From contig NZ_GL379780.1 in NCBI RefSeq assembly GCF_000143765.1, positions 12,469-76,468 of the forward strand: 64,000 bases of DNA, written 5' to 3'. The translations under genes were made by a program, and so were the position numbers. Position 1 is the first letter of the stretch; every line of letters starts with the position of its first letter. Below, piece after piece: positions 18,229 to 27,598 of the stretch. The notes under the pieces are model-generated. The model made no database searches. It was not told the origin of the DNA and saw only the letters and a program-made list of their open reading frames with translations. Source of the stretch: Sphingobacterium spiritivorum ATCC 33861 (GTDB lineage: Bacteria > Bacteroidota > Bacteroidia > Sphingobacteriales > Sphingobacteriaceae).

Positions 18229-19233
18229 CTATTTTTTTAACGCTACCTCTATCAGGTCCCCGTAAAAATCTGTTTCTTTCATTCCGGCAGCGCGTACCTG
18301 TTGCGGAATAAAACTCTGAGCTGTCTGCCCCGGGATGGTATTGATTTCAATAAAGTAGAACTTATCTGTTCCGTTTTCCAGGAAAAAGTCAATTCTGACC
18401 ATCCCTTTACAATTTAACCGGATATATACTTCTTTGAGTAAGGCTGCTATTCTAGACTGTTGCTCTTCGGTAAGATCCGCCGGTGTAATCTCTTCAGTCA
18501 ATCCAGGGGTATATTTTGCTTCATAATCGAAAAACTCACGTGTAGTTTTCACTTCAGTTGCAGGAAGAACAGTTAATAAGCCTTCTACATTCCGATAAAT
18601 ACCCTGTGAAAATTCCCGTCCTGTCACAAATTCTTCCACAATAACCTGCTTGCCTGTATTCTCTGCATCAAATGCTTTATCAATTGCTTCAGCCAATTCC
18701 TCATTGGTTTTCACCTTAGTCATACCTATACTGCTTCCTCCGGCATTCGGTTTTACAAAATACGGCAGGGACAGATTAGCTTGTACAGTTGCTACAGCCT
18801 CAGCACGCTGTGCTTCAAACAACAGCACAGATTTTGCCATATGCAAATCCGGAATACCAGCAAGTACTGCTTTAGTATATCCTTTATTCATTGTCAGTGA
18901 AGAAGTCAGTGCATCACAGGAAGTATAAGGAATATCCAGCATATCAAAATATCCCTGCAAACGTCCGTCTTCACCAGGAGTTCCGTGGATCAGAATAAAA
19001 GCAAGATCAAACCGGATAGTTTCATGGTCAAGCGGAAGTGTAAAGTTTTCACGATTGACCGTAAATTTAACGCCTTGTTCATTCACATGAAACCAGTGGT
19101 CTTTTGTAATTGTAATCAGGTAGACATCATATTTATTGTGATCCAGCTGACTATACACAAATGCAGAACTTTTAAAAGAAACTTCTGCTTCTCCTGTATA
19201 ACCTCCGGTTAATAATGCTATTTTTGCTTTCAT
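18229..19233 (-). CDS. ddl: D-alanine--D-alanine ligase
   Basis: Joins two D-Ala for the peptidoglycan stem peptide. The 334-residue ATP-grasp enzyme has the N-terminal ALLTGGYTGEAEVS and the HGTPGEDGRLQGYFDMLDIPYT motif. The central ATP domain shows YFVKPNAGGSSIGMTKV and the C-terminal part shows RIDFFLENGTDKFYFIEINTIPG. It is unlinked from the dcw cluster at 43-59 kb. The minus-strand -7-like element TATATTTG at 19263-19256 lies upstream, in a 162-base divergent region shared with the PASTA gene. Confidence 0.96.
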   Translation of the reverse strand: MKAKIALLTGGYTGEAEVSFKSSAFVYSQLDHNKYDVYLITITKDHWFHVNEQGVKFTVNRENFTLPLDHETIRFDLAFILIHGTPGEDGRLQGYFDMLDIPYTSCDALTSSLTMNKGYTKAVLAGIPDLHMAKSVLLFEAQRAEAVATVQANLSLPYFVKPNAGGSSIGMTKVKTNEELAEAIDKAFDAENTGKQVIVEEFVTGREFSQGIYRNVEGLLTVLPATEVKTTREFFDYEAKYTPGLTEEITPADLTEEQQSRIAALLKEVYIRLNCKGMVRIDFFLENGTDKFYFIEINTIPGQTAQSFIPQQVRAAGMKETDFYGDLIEVALKK

Positions 19234-19255
19234 AAAATTTAGTGATTCTTATTAG

Positions 19256-19263
19256 CAAATATA
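19256..19263 (-). promoter_or_regulatory. -7 promoter element of ddl
   Basis: TATATTTG on the minus strand, about 22 bases before the ddl ATG. A TTCG about 20 bases upstream is only a weak -33 match. Confidence 0.4.
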
Positions 19264-19395
19264 ATTTGCTATGCACGGAAAAACGAATAATTTTGTTTTA
19301 ATTATGGTATAATACTTAACTTAAAACCAAAGCGTGGCTTCAAGTTTGTATGTACTTTTTTATTTATACTCAATATAGGGTCTTAGATTACTAAA

Positions 19396-20154
19396 ATGTC
19401 AAAAATATTCACCTACTTAAGGACTGATACCTTCAGAAAGAATTTATTGTTAGCAATTGCCTTTTTTGTTGTCCTTTTTCTGGGCATTTACTTTGGATTA
19501 GGGATTTATACAAAACATAATGAAGCGATTCCGGTACCGAAAGTTAAAGGAATGATAATCGAACAGGCTATTGATGCCCTGGACAATGCCGGATTGGATT
19601 ATCAGATTGATTCTGTTTATCAGATGGATGCCAAGCCGGGTCTGGTGATTGAACAGGATCCTGAACCCAATTTTCATGTTAAAAGCGGACGCACGATTTA
19701 TCTGACCATTATCTCTAAAACTGCACCGGAAGTTGATTTCCCGAATATTATTGACAAGACGCTTATTGAAGCCTCTGCCATACTGAAAAATCATGGGTTC
19801 CGTGTAGGAGATACAACTTATATCGCGGATATTGCGAAGGATGTAGTATTAGATGTAAAATTTGCAGGTCAAAAGTTAAAACCCGGACGTATGGTACCTA
19901 AGGGTTCACGTATCGAACTTGTCCTGGGTGACGGTCGCGGGGAAGATGAGATAAATATTCCTAATCTGTTAGGACTGACATTAACAGAGGCTAAATTCGC
20001 ATTACAAGGTGTAGGACTGAATGTCGGTGTAGTACAATATCAGGGAACAGTAAGTGATTCTACAGCAGCACGTGTCATCAGTCAGACTCCTGACACGACA
20101 GCAGGTCTGGTGAGTCTAGGAACTCCTATTAACCTTTCACTTTCTCAGCAATAG
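19396..20154 (+). CDS. Membrane-anchored PASTA-repeat protein
   Basis: A 252-residue protein with a short cytoplasmic N-terminus, one membrane helix (about residues 18-37, LLAIAFFVVLFLGIYFGLG), and three PASTA domains in the periplasm (about 38-107, 108-180 and 181-250; for example IPNLLGLTLTEAKFALQGVG). PASTA domains bind muropeptides or lipid II in Ser/Thr kinases and PBPs, but no kinase or transpeptidase domain is attached here. It is divergent from ddl and 11 bases upstream of mltG, so a role in sensing or organising peptidoglycan synthesis is inferred. Confidence 0.85.
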   Translation: MSKIFTYLRTDTFRKNLLLAIAFFVVLFLGIYFGLGIYTKHNEAIPVPKVKGMIIEQAIDALDNAGLDYQIDSVYQMDAKPGLVIEQDPEPNFHVKSGRTIYLTIISKTAPEVDFPNIIDKTLIEASAILKNHGFRVGDTTYIADIAKDVVLDVKFAGQKLKPGRMVPKGSRIELVLGDGRGEDEINIPNLLGLTLTEAKFALQGVGLNVGVVQYQGTVSDSTAARVISQTPDTTAGLVSLGTPINLSLSQQ

Positions 20155-20165
20155 AAAATATAATC

Positions 20166-21209
20166 ATGGAAAATAAAAACAGAAAAATGCCTAAATGGCT
20201 GGGAATTATAATTGTCTTAATCTTAGTAGTAGGAGGTTATTTCAGTTGGAAATATTACCGTGCATTTTTTGGTTCAAGCGTTACCGCCAATCAGGAATAT
20301 CTATATATCCGTGATAATTCAACGTATGAGCAGGTTTTAAAGGACATAAAGGAAAAGAAAATCGTTGATAATCCGGAGCTGTTCGATTTTGCGGCAACAC
20401 AAATGGATTATAAAAATAGTGTGAAACCCGGCCGGTACAAACTGACACCTGGTATGAATAACCGTCGTCTGATCGGAAATCTGCGTGGTGGATATCAGGA
20501 TGCTGTCAAATTCAGATTCGAAACTGTACGCCTGAAAGAAAACTTTGCGGCTTTATTAGCTAAAAATTTTGAGGCTGATTCTGCTACTTTCATTCAGTTA
20601 CTGAATAATGATGCATTAGCCGAACAGTATGGATTTACAAAAGATAATTTTTTCACGATGTTTATTCCTAATACATACGAGATCTATTGGAATACCGCTC
20701 CTGAAAAAATTATAGCCCGCTTCAATGATGAATATAAAAAATTCTGGAATGCAGAACGACTCGAAAAGGCTAAAGCACTTGAACTGACTCCTCAGGAAGT
20801 CAGCGTACTTGCTTCTATTGTAAAAGGTGAGGCACTGCACAGAAATGAAATGCCTAAAATCGCAGGACTATACATCAACAGATTGCGTAAAGGGATGTTG
20901 TTACAGGCTGATCCTACAGTTATATTTGCAAATCAGGATTTCACCATCCGCAGAGTTCTGAACAAACATCTTCGGGTAGTATCTCCTTATAATACTTATC
21001 TGATTCGCGGATTGCCTCCGGGACCAATCAGCTTACCTACAATTGCTTCTATTGATGCTGTGTTGAATTATGAGCATCATGATTTTATTTATATGGTAGC
21101 AAAAGAAGATTTTTCAGGATACCATAATTTTTCCAGAACTGAAACAGAACACTTAGCATATGCCCGTAAATATCAACAGGCATTGAATGACCGGAATATT
21201 AAAAAATAA
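20166..21209 (+). CDS. mltG: Endolytic transglycosylase MltG
   Basis: MltG cuts nascent glycan strands at the inner membrane and helps set strand length. The 347-residue protein has one N-terminal membrane helix (about 10-30, LGIIIVLILVVGGYFSW) and a YceG-type domain. It includes the LysM-like part, the catalytic-region ASIVKGEALHRNEMPKIAG (the Glu after KG fits the catalytic Glu), then NRLRKGMLLQADPTVIFA and YNTYLIRGLPPGPISLP. It follows the PASTA gene and precedes the thioesterase by 9 bases. Confidence 0.94.
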   Translation: MENKNRKMPKWLGIIIVLILVVGGYFSWKYYRAFFGSSVTANQEYLYIRDNSTYEQVLKDIKEKKIVDNPELFDFAATQMDYKNSVKPGRYKLTPGMNNRRLIGNLRGGYQDAVKFRFETVRLKENFAALLAKNFEADSATFIQLLNNDALAEQYGFTKDNFFTMFIPNTYEIYWNTAPEKIIARFNDEYKKFWNAERLEKAKALELTPQEVSVLASIVKGEALHRNEMPKIAGLYINRLRKGMLLQADPTVIFANQDFTIRRVLNKHLRVVSPYNTYLIRGLPPGPISLPTIASIDAVLNYEHHDFIYMVAKEDFSGYHNFSRTETEHLAYARKYQQALNDRNIKK

Positions 21210-21218
21210 TCAGAAATA

Positions 21219-21629
21219 ATGTTTGTATTTGAAAACCAATTACGTGTACGATATGCAGAAACAGATCAAATGGGATACATGTATTACGGTAATTATGCTG
21301 CATTCTATGAAGTAGCACGAACAGAAATGCTGAGAAGCACGGGCATCTCTTACAAAGAGCTAGAAGACATGGGCGTTATGCTGCCTGTGCTGGAACTAAA
21401 CTGCCGCTTTATAAAGCCGGCTCGCTATGATGAATTGATCACAATCAAAACAACAATAAGATCCAAACCCGGTATTCGTCTAAAATTTGAACATGAATTG
21501 TACAACGAAGCCGGAGAATTGATCAATACGGGATCAACACAACTGGTATTTGTTGATATCAAAAAGAACAAACCATGTATGCCACCGGCTATTTTTCAAC
21601 ATAAAATGGCTGCTTATTTTGGAGATTAA
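21219..21629 (+). CDS. Acyl-CoA thioesterase, YbgC/4HBT hot-dog family
   Basis: A 136-residue cytoplasmic hot-dog protein that would hydrolyse acyl-CoA or acyl-ACP. The YbgC-type opening is clear: LRVRYAETDQMGYMYYGNY with the catalytic-type Asp in the ETDQMG turn, then the FYEVARTEMLRSTG helix. Its stop overlaps the start of the YihY gene by one base (TAATG), indicating translational coupling. Substrate not determinable. Confidence 0.9.
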   Translation: MFVFENQLRVRYAETDQMGYMYYGNYAAFYEVARTEMLRSTGISYKELEDMGVMLPVLELNCRFIKPARYDELITIKTTIRSKPGIRLKFEHELYNEAGELINTGSTQLVFVDIKKNKPCMPPAIFQHKMAAYFGD

Positions 21630-22597
21630 TGAACAAATTTCACCGAATATTACTTACGTTCAAACCATACGATAACTTTATTGAATGGACCAAGTCTGTA
21701 ATACTTCCGGGGTTCGGATCTCTGCCCTTGTATACTGTTGGAATTTTCTTTTTTCAGGAAATAGCCAGAGAATCCATTCTCAATAAAGCATCTTCTCTGG
21801 CCTATAATTTCCTGCTTGCTATGTTTCCGGCAATCATCTTTCTGTTTACGATGATCCCTTATATCCCCATTGATAATTTTCAGGAACAATTACTGGAATT
21901 TCTTAAAGTGATCATTCCGCACAATGCCTTTGATGTTATCCAGACTACTCTCGAAGACATCATCAAAAATCAAAATGGTGGCTTGCTATCTTTTGGTTTT
22001 GTGTTGGCAGCATTCTTTTCCACAAATGGGATGCACACTCTCATGCTGGCCTTTAATAAAGCCTCCCTTACTACAGAAAACCGCAGCTGGATTAGACAAC
22101 GTCTCGTAGCATTAGCTTTATCCTTTACCATCATTGTTGCCCTGACAGTAGGGATGGGTATCTTTACATTTGCCGGTATTGTAATCAATTATCTCAAATC
22201 AAATATTTCGGTAGATGTATCCTGGTTCTGGACTTTTATCATTAAAGCAGCCCGATGGATTATCTTATTCGGGATTTACTTTTTCACTGTAAGCTGTCTT
22301 TATAAGTTTGGTCCAGCCTCCAATCAAAAATGGAAACTTTTTAGTCCGGGAGCTACTCTGGCAACCATTCTTGCCATTCTCACATTTTCCGGATTTGCCT
22401 ATTATATCAATCACTTCGGAGCTTACAATAAATTATACGGATCAATCGGAACGATAATCGTGATCATGATCTGGATGTATCTTAACTCCTTAATATTACT
22501 GGTTGGATATGAACTCAATGCCAGTATAGCTCTTTCCAAACAGAGCATAAAAATAGTAAGACCACGTACTTATAATTCTTTTAAGCCTGTAGATTAG
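21629..22597 (+). CDS. YihY/virulence factor BrkB family membrane protein
   Basis: A 322-residue inner-membrane protein with about six helices. Family signatures include LNKASSLAYNFLLAMFPAIIFLFT and the C-terminal YGSIGTIIVIMIWMYLNSLILLVGYELNA. The family is sometimes called RNase BN by historical error; its role, possibly envelope or transport, is unsettled. It is last in the PASTA-mltG-thioesterase unit. Confidence 0.9.
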   Translation: MNKFHRILLTFKPYDNFIEWTKSVILPGFGSLPLYTVGIFFFQEIARESILNKASSLAYNFLLAMFPAIIFLFTMIPYIPIDNFQEQLLEFLKVIIPHNAFDVIQTTLEDIIKNQNGGLLSFGFVLAAFFSTNGMHTLMLAFNKASLTTENRSWIRQRLVALALSFTIIVALTVGMGIFTFAGIVINYLKSNISVDVSWFWTFIIKAARWIILFGIYFFTVSCLYKFGPASNQKWKLFSPGATLATILAILTFSGFAYYINHFGAYNKLYGSIGTIIVIMIWMYLNSLILLVGYELNASIALSKQSIKIVRPRTYNSFKPVD

Positions 22598-22669
22598 GCT
22601 CTACAATTTTCAATATTAAATAATAATTAACACAATAAAAGCCTTTATTTTGTGCTGGATTTATTTTGA

Positions 22670-24805
22670 ATGCGAAAATCGATTGTCATACACCAAAACA
22701 GTAATCGGGTAAGAAAGATTCTTCTTTTTTCTACAATTGTTTTGTTTGTCATCATATCTTTAGTATTTCTTATTTCCATTCAACAATACAAAAACATCCA
22801 AAAAAGGCTTGAAAATATCTATCTCTCTATTAATGAAGAGAACAGTGATTTTTCTGATATTCTGACTAAATATAATGAAGCCGAAAACTATTTCCGGCTC
22901 TTTTCCATCGATTTTGATATCGAAAGTTACAGCAAATACGAGCAAAAACTTTTAGAGATCAACGGCGCGATAGACTCCATGCTGGTCTCTTCCAACAGAG
23001 ATACAAACTCGTCCAAATCCTACAATAACAATATCGGTAAAAGGAAAGTGATAGCAGATGATTTTGTATTACTACGCTTAAGGATCTCGGAAATTCTGAA
23101 TTATTCCGACACACTCAAACAATACCCTCAAATGCTGTCAGAAAGTGAAATTTTTAATGTCCTGACAGCCCCCCATTCAGAATCCATCAATAATAAGGCT
23201 AAAGAATTTATTGTTGTTAAAAAAAAACCTTTTTTCAAAAGAATATTTGACAGCAAAAATGACACGATATCCCTTCAAAACTTAGTGGCTAATGAGGACC
23301 GACAGAAGGAAATCAAACTACAGAAACAATTAAATATCAACGCAGCCAACAGCAGAAATAAGCTGATCACTCTCAAGAAATCTTTCTTCGATCTGCGCCA
23401 AAAGGAACGTGAACTATTATCCACTAATTTTTCACTTTTATATGATCTGAACAAAATTATCAGGGATATTCACGAAAATCAGGTTGTTCAAAAACATTTA
23501 AACTCCAGTAACGAAACAAAAACACTTTTCGAAAGAACCAACCAATTTAAATGGACAATGATTAGTTGTCTGTTTTTTATGTTTATTATGATCTGTATGA
23601 TTATCTATTATCAATTATATAGCAATTATTATGAACGTAAACTTATCGAAGAAAAACTGTACGCAAATAAACTTGCGGAAGAAAAAACAGATACAATAGC
23701 CGAAATAACACATGAGATCAGGACACCGATCAACTCTTTGATAGGTATTATCGATTTATTAAAAAAGAAAGAAAATCTCTATACGGATAAAGACAAGCTC
23801 CTTCTGGAATCTGCTTATTCAAGTATTCAAAACACCTCAAAGACGATTAATGATATTCTGAATCTCAGTAAAGTGGATGATTCCAGTAATAATCTCTTGT
23901 TGAGCAACTTTGATATTAATGATTTACTCATGGATGTGGTTGAGCAAAACCGCAATCAGGCCGAATTAAAAAATCTACAGATAAAATATGTTAAGGAAAA
24001 AGGATTGCGAACAATTATATATTCAGATGAATTCAAAATCAGACATATCTTAAACAATCTGCTTTCCAATTCCATCAAATACTCTCAGAAAGGAACAATT
24101 ACCAGCTCGGTGATGATTGATAACAAAAGCAGCCAGCTGATCCTCACAGTAGAAGATCAGGGCATAGGTATATCTGCCGATCTTGAAAAAACGATTTTCA
24201 GAAAATACTTTACAGTCAATAAGAACAATAAGGTCGAAGGTGGTGTTGGTCTAGGATTATTTATTCTTCAAAAGCTGGTAAATAGTCTGAATGGTAAGAT
24301 CAGCTTTACCAGCCAGTCCAATGTAGGAACAACTTTCACAATAACAATTCCTATTCCCCCTGCCAAACAGCCTAAACCCGGCGATACGGAGAAGGTTACC
24401 TCCGTAACTGAATTACGCAAAGACATTTCCTGGCTCATCGTAGATGACAATGCCCTAAATCTTTTGTACATGAAACACTTTTTCGCGTTGCATCCGCATG
24501 TAGAAACCGCTACAAACGGAGCTGAAGCGTTAGAGGTGTTACAGAAAAAGAAAATAGACATTATCATCACAGACATCAATATGCCGGTAATGACAGGTGA
24601 TGAAGTACTGATGCATATTCGTAAAAATCCGAAATACAACGATATACTTGTTATAGCTACCTCATCGGATAATGAGCAGGTAAAATCACTGGAAATCAAG
24701 CACAACCTATGCTTTAACGGGATTTTGATCAAGCCTTTCAATGAAAAGAAACTAATAGAGGTGATCTCCAACACACTAAATTCCTGTCAGAAGACTCCCC
24801 AATAA
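22670..24805 (+). CDS. Hybrid sensor histidine kinase/response regulator
   Basis: A 711-residue two-component hybrid. One membrane helix lies near residues 16-38; then comes an extended, partly coiled-coil region with no recognised sensor domain; a second helix is near 297-318. HisKA carries H348 (EITHEIRTPINSL), and HATPase_c shows the N box (ILNNLLSNSIKYS) and the G boxes (DQGIGIS, GVGLGLFI). The C-terminal receiver has phospho-acceptor D635 (IIITDINMP). No HAMP, PAS or DNA-binding module is visible, so it must signal through another protein; no cognate regulator is adjacent. The orphan regulator at 40.7 kb is a possible but unproven partner. Confidence 0.9.
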   Translation: MRKSIVIHQNSNRVRKILLFSTIVLFVIISLVFLISIQQYKNIQKRLENIYLSINEENSDFSDILTKYNEAENYFRLFSIDFDIESYSKYEQKLLEINGAIDSMLVSSNRDTNSSKSYNNNIGKRKVIADDFVLLRLRISEILNYSDTLKQYPQMLSESEIFNVLTAPHSESINNKAKEFIVVKKKPFFKRIFDSKNDTISLQNLVANEDRQKEIKLQKQLNINAANSRNKLITLKKSFFDLRQKERELLSTNFSLLYDLNKIIRDIHENQVVQKHLNSSNETKTLFERTNQFKWTMISCLFFMFIMICMIIYYQLYSNYYERKLIEEKLYANKLAEEKTDTIAEITHEIRTPINSLIGIIDLLKKKENLYTDKDKLLLESAYSSIQNTSKTINDILNLSKVDDSSNNLLLSNFDINDLLMDVVEQNRNQAELKNLQIKYVKEKGLRTIIYSDEFKIRHILNNLLSNSIKYSQKGTITSSVMIDNKSSQLILTVEDQGIGISADLEKTIFRKYFTVNKNNKVEGGVGLGLFILQKLVNSLNGKISFTSQSNVGTTFTITIPIPPAKQPKPGDTEKVTSVTELRKDISWLIVDDNALNLLYMKHFFALHPHVETATNGAEALEVLQKKKIDIIITDINMPVMTGDEVLMHIRKNPKYNDILVIATSSDNEQVKSLEIKHNLCFNGILIKPFNEKKLIEVISNTLNSCQKTPQ

Positions 24806-24870
24806 GCACAATTTCAAGGTGTTTCAACAAATATTTTCAAAGAAAGTCTATATTTTTTTTCACATAAATA

Positions 24871-24899
24871 CTTGTTAATAAAAGTTTTTCGTATTTTTG
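24871..24899 (+). promoter_or_regulatory. Promoter of rpsA
   Basis: CTTG at 24871-24874, 17 bases, then TATTTTTG at 24892-24899 (TAnnTTTG). A leader of roughly 35 bases precedes the ATG at 24939. Confidence 0.65.
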
Positions 24900-24903
24900 C
24901 AGT

Positions 24904-24926
24904 CCCAACTGAGTTGGGAAAAGGAG
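24904..24926 (+). promoter_or_regulatory. rpsA leader hairpin and Shine-Dalgarno-like site
   Basis: The leader folds CCCAAC (24904-24909) with GTTGGG (24913-24918) around a 3-base loop. A strong AAGGAG lies at 24921-24926, 12 bases before the ATG, which is far for a classical SD. SD sequences are unusual in Bacteroidota. The hairpin could be an operator for S1 on its own mRNA; that is inference. Confidence 0.5.
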
Positions 24927-24938
24927 ATAAATTAATTA

Positions 24939-26873
24939 ATGGCAAAAAAACAAGAAGCAGAAAAAGAGTTAGCGGCGAAAAACGCAGAGCTACAAGGTGC
25001 TGACACCAAAGTGGTGAAAGACACTGAAAAAATTGAATCAGAAGCTGATTCAAAATTAATCGACGAAATCAAATCTAACGCTTGGAGCACCCCTGAAGGT
25101 GAATTCGACTGGGATCTTGATGAGAAAAAATTCGGAAGTTACAGTGAAGCTGAGCGTTCTAAATTAGAAGAGCAATATGCTGGAACTTTCAACCAAATCA
25201 ACCAAGGCGAGATTATTGAGGGTGTTGTAGTATCTGTAAACAACAAAGACGTTGTTTTGAACGTAGGTTTCAAATCTGACGGCCTTGTTTCACTTTCTGA
25301 GTTCCGTGATCTTCCAGATTTGAAGGTTGGTGACAAAGTTGACGTTTTCGTAGAGTCGCAAGAAGATGCTAACGGTCAGTTAGTATTATCTCGCAAACGT
25401 GCTAAAACTCAAAAATCTTGGGAAGCTATCAACGAAGCATTGGAAAATGATGCAATCATTGATGGTTTTGTTAAGAGCCGTACTAAAGGTGGTCTTATCG
25501 TGGATATCAAAGGTGTTGAAGCATTCTTACCTGGATCTCAAATCGATATCAAACCAATCCGTGACTACGATATATATGTTGGTAAAACAATGGAATTCAA
25601 AGTTGTTAAAATCAACCACGAATTTAAAAACGTTGTCGTTTCACACAAAGTGTTGATCGAAGATGATTTGGAAAACCAAAAATCTGAAATCGTAGCTAAA
25701 TTAGAAAAAGGTCAGGTATTAGAAGGTACTGTTAAAAATATCACTGATTTCGGTGTGTTCATCGACTTAGGTGGTGTTGACGGATTACTTCACATTACAG
25801 ATATTTCATGGGGTCGTATCGAGCACCCGAAAGAAGTTTTGGCATTGGATCAGACTATCAACGTAGTTGTATTAGACTTTGATGATGAGAAAAAACGTAT
25901 CGCGTTAGGCTTGAAACAATTATCTGAGCACCCTTGGGAATCTTTAGATAAAGATCTTGTTATCGGTTCTAAAGTTAAAGGAAAAATCGTAACAGTTGCT
26001 GATTACGGTGCTTTCTTAGAAATCATCCCGGGAGTAGAAGGATTGATCCACGTATCAGAAATGTCCTGGTCTCAAAATTTACGTTCTCCACAAGAGTTCC
26101 TGAAAGTAGGTGACGAAATCGAAGCTGAAATCCTTACTCTGGATAGAGAAGAACGCAAAATGAGCCTTGGTATCAAACAATTGACTCCAGATCCTTGGAA
26201 AAACATCACTGAACGTTACCCTGTTGGTTCACAACAACAAGCTGTTGTTAAAAACATGACTAACTTCGGTGTATTTGTTGAACTTGAAGAAGGTATCGAC
26301 GGATTGATCCACATCTCTGATCTTTCTTGGTCTAAGAAAATCAACCACCCTAACGAATTCACTAAAGTTGGTGAAACATTAGACGTAGTTGTTTTAGAAC
26401 TTGACGAAGAAAACAGAAAACTGAGCTTAGGTCACAAGCAATTAGAAGAAAACCCTTGGGATACTTTCGAAACTATCTTCACAATTGATTCAATTCACGA
26501 AGGTACTGTATTGAAAGTTGGAGATAAAGGTGATATCGTAGCTTTACAATATGGAGTTGAAGGTTTCTGCCCTTCTAAACACTCTGTAAAAGAAGACGGT
26601 TCTTCATTGAAAGTTGACGAAGTTGCTCAATTCAAAATTATTGAATTCAACAAAGAGAACAAACGTTTAGTAATTTCTCACTCTCGTATCTGGGAAGATG
26701 AAAGAGCTGAAGCTCGTGTTGAAGAATTCAATGCACGTAAGAAAGAAGCAAAAGCTGCTACTTCTGCTGTGAAAAAAGTGAAAGATTCAGTTGAGAAATC
26801 TACTTTAGGTGACTTAGACGTTCTTGCACAATTGAAAGAGCAAATGGAAGGTGACGAGAAGAAATCTAAATAA
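24939..26873 (+). CDS. rpsA: 30S ribosomal protein S1
   Basis: A 644-residue protein with six S1 RNA-binding domains. The clearest are KNITDFGVFIDLGGVDGLLH, VADYGAFLEIIPGVEGLIHV and MTNFGVFVELEEGIDGLIHI; more divergent copies lie at the N-terminus and the last one lies at about 510-585. S1 binds mRNA on the 30S subunit and helps unfold and position leaders. An acidic, Lys-rich N-terminal extension of about 90 residues precedes domain 1. Codon use is strongly biased (GGT, GTT, AAA and GAA favoured), as in highly expressed genes and unlike its neighbours. Own promoter and terminator; cmk is not adjacent. Confidence 0.96.
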   Translation: MAKKQEAEKELAAKNAELQGADTKVVKDTEKIESEADSKLIDEIKSNAWSTPEGEFDWDLDEKKFGSYSEAERSKLEEQYAGTFNQINQGEIIEGVVVSVNNKDVVLNVGFKSDGLVSLSEFRDLPDLKVGDKVDVFVESQEDANGQLVLSRKRAKTQKSWEAINEALENDAIIDGFVKSRTKGGLIVDIKGVEAFLPGSQIDIKPIRDYDIYVGKTMEFKVVKINHEFKNVVVSHKVLIEDDLENQKSEIVAKLEKGQVLEGTVKNITDFGVFIDLGGVDGLLHITDISWGRIEHPKEVLALDQTINVVVLDFDDEKKRIALGLKQLSEHPWESLDKDLVIGSKVKGKIVTVADYGAFLEIIPGVEGLIHVSEMSWSQNLRSPQEFLKVGDEIEAEILTLDREERKMSLGIKQLTPDPWKNITERYPVGSQQQAVVKNMTNFGVFVELEEGIDGLIHISDLSWSKKINHPNEFTKVGETLDVVVLELDEENRKLSLGHKQLEENPWDTFETIFTIDSIHEGTVLKVGDKGDIVALQYGVEGFCPSKHSVKEDGSSLKVDEVAQFKIIEFNKENKRLVISHSRIWEDERAEARVEEFNARKKEAKAATSAVKKVKDSVEKSTLGDLDVLAQLKEQMEGDEKKSK

Positions 26874-26897
26874 TCTTTAGATTGATCTACATATTCC

Positions 26898-26928
26898 GAA
26901 ACCCTGACGATATCGTCAGGGTTTTTTG
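26898..26928 (+). terminator. Rho-independent terminator after rpsA
   Basis: Perfect palindrome CCCTGACGATATCGTCAGGG (26902-26921), flanked by AA and followed by a T6 run. Confidence 0.9.
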
Positions 26929-26980
26929 TTTATATTCGGATGTAAATTGTAAATTTTATCTTTAATCAAACAGTAGCGAA

Positions 26981-27556
26981 ATGGATAAAACCAATAGATG
27001 GATAGAGGAACTTGATCTGCTGACGCAAATTATTCAGGAGTTTCCTCTGGAGCAGACAACCAAATGGGGCGGTCCCGTATTTACCTATCAAAATAAAAAC
27101 ATCCTTTCTTTCGCTGGATTCAAAAATCATTTTGCGCTTTGGTTTTTCAACGGATCACATCTAACAGATCCTTATCAGGTGTTGCGTGCCACACAGGGCG
27201 AAAAAACCAAAAACCTCAGACAGTGGCGTTTTACTGACCGGTCAGAAATAAACAGCAAACAGATCGCAGAATATATTACAGAAGCGATAGAAGTGGAGAA
27301 AAAAGGACTGAAGACAGTACCGGGCAAGAAAGAATACATTCCTATACCTCCATCGCTGAGCGATCAGCTGGACAACGATAATGTACTAAAACATGCTTTT
27401 GAAAAACTAAGTCCGGCAAAGCAAAACGAATACAATGAATATATAGCAGAAGCAAAACAAAGCAAGACACAAGCCACCCGTATTGAAAAAATAATTCCAA
27501 ACATTCTGCAGGGTTACAGCTTGCACGAGCAATATAAAAAGCCCAAGAAAGTATAA
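26981..27556 (+). CDS. YdeI/OmpD-associated family (DUF1801-like) protein
   Basis: A 191-residue cytoplasmic protein. The N-terminal half has a DUF1801/YdhG fold (TTKWGGPVFTYQNKNILSFA, KNHFALWFFNG). The C-terminal half is a YdeI-type helical tail (LSPAKQNEYNEYIAEAKQSK then TRIEKIIPNILQG). Family members are widespread, with no settled biochemical function. It stands alone after the rpsA terminator and faces recQ tail-to-tail, with no clear hairpin between. Confidence 0.8.
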   Translation: MDKTNRWIEELDLLTQIIQEFPLEQTTKWGGPVFTYQNKNILSFAGFKNHFALWFFNGSHLTDPYQVLRATQGEKTKNLRQWRFTDRSEINSKQIAEYITEAIEVEKKGLKTVPGKKEYIPIPPSLSDQLDNDNVLKHAFEKLSPAKQNEYNEYIAEAKQSKTQATRIEKIIPNILQGYSLHEQYKKPKKV

Positions 27557-27598
27557 AGCAACTGGCTTAATCAATAGAATTACCGTAACCAGTATATG

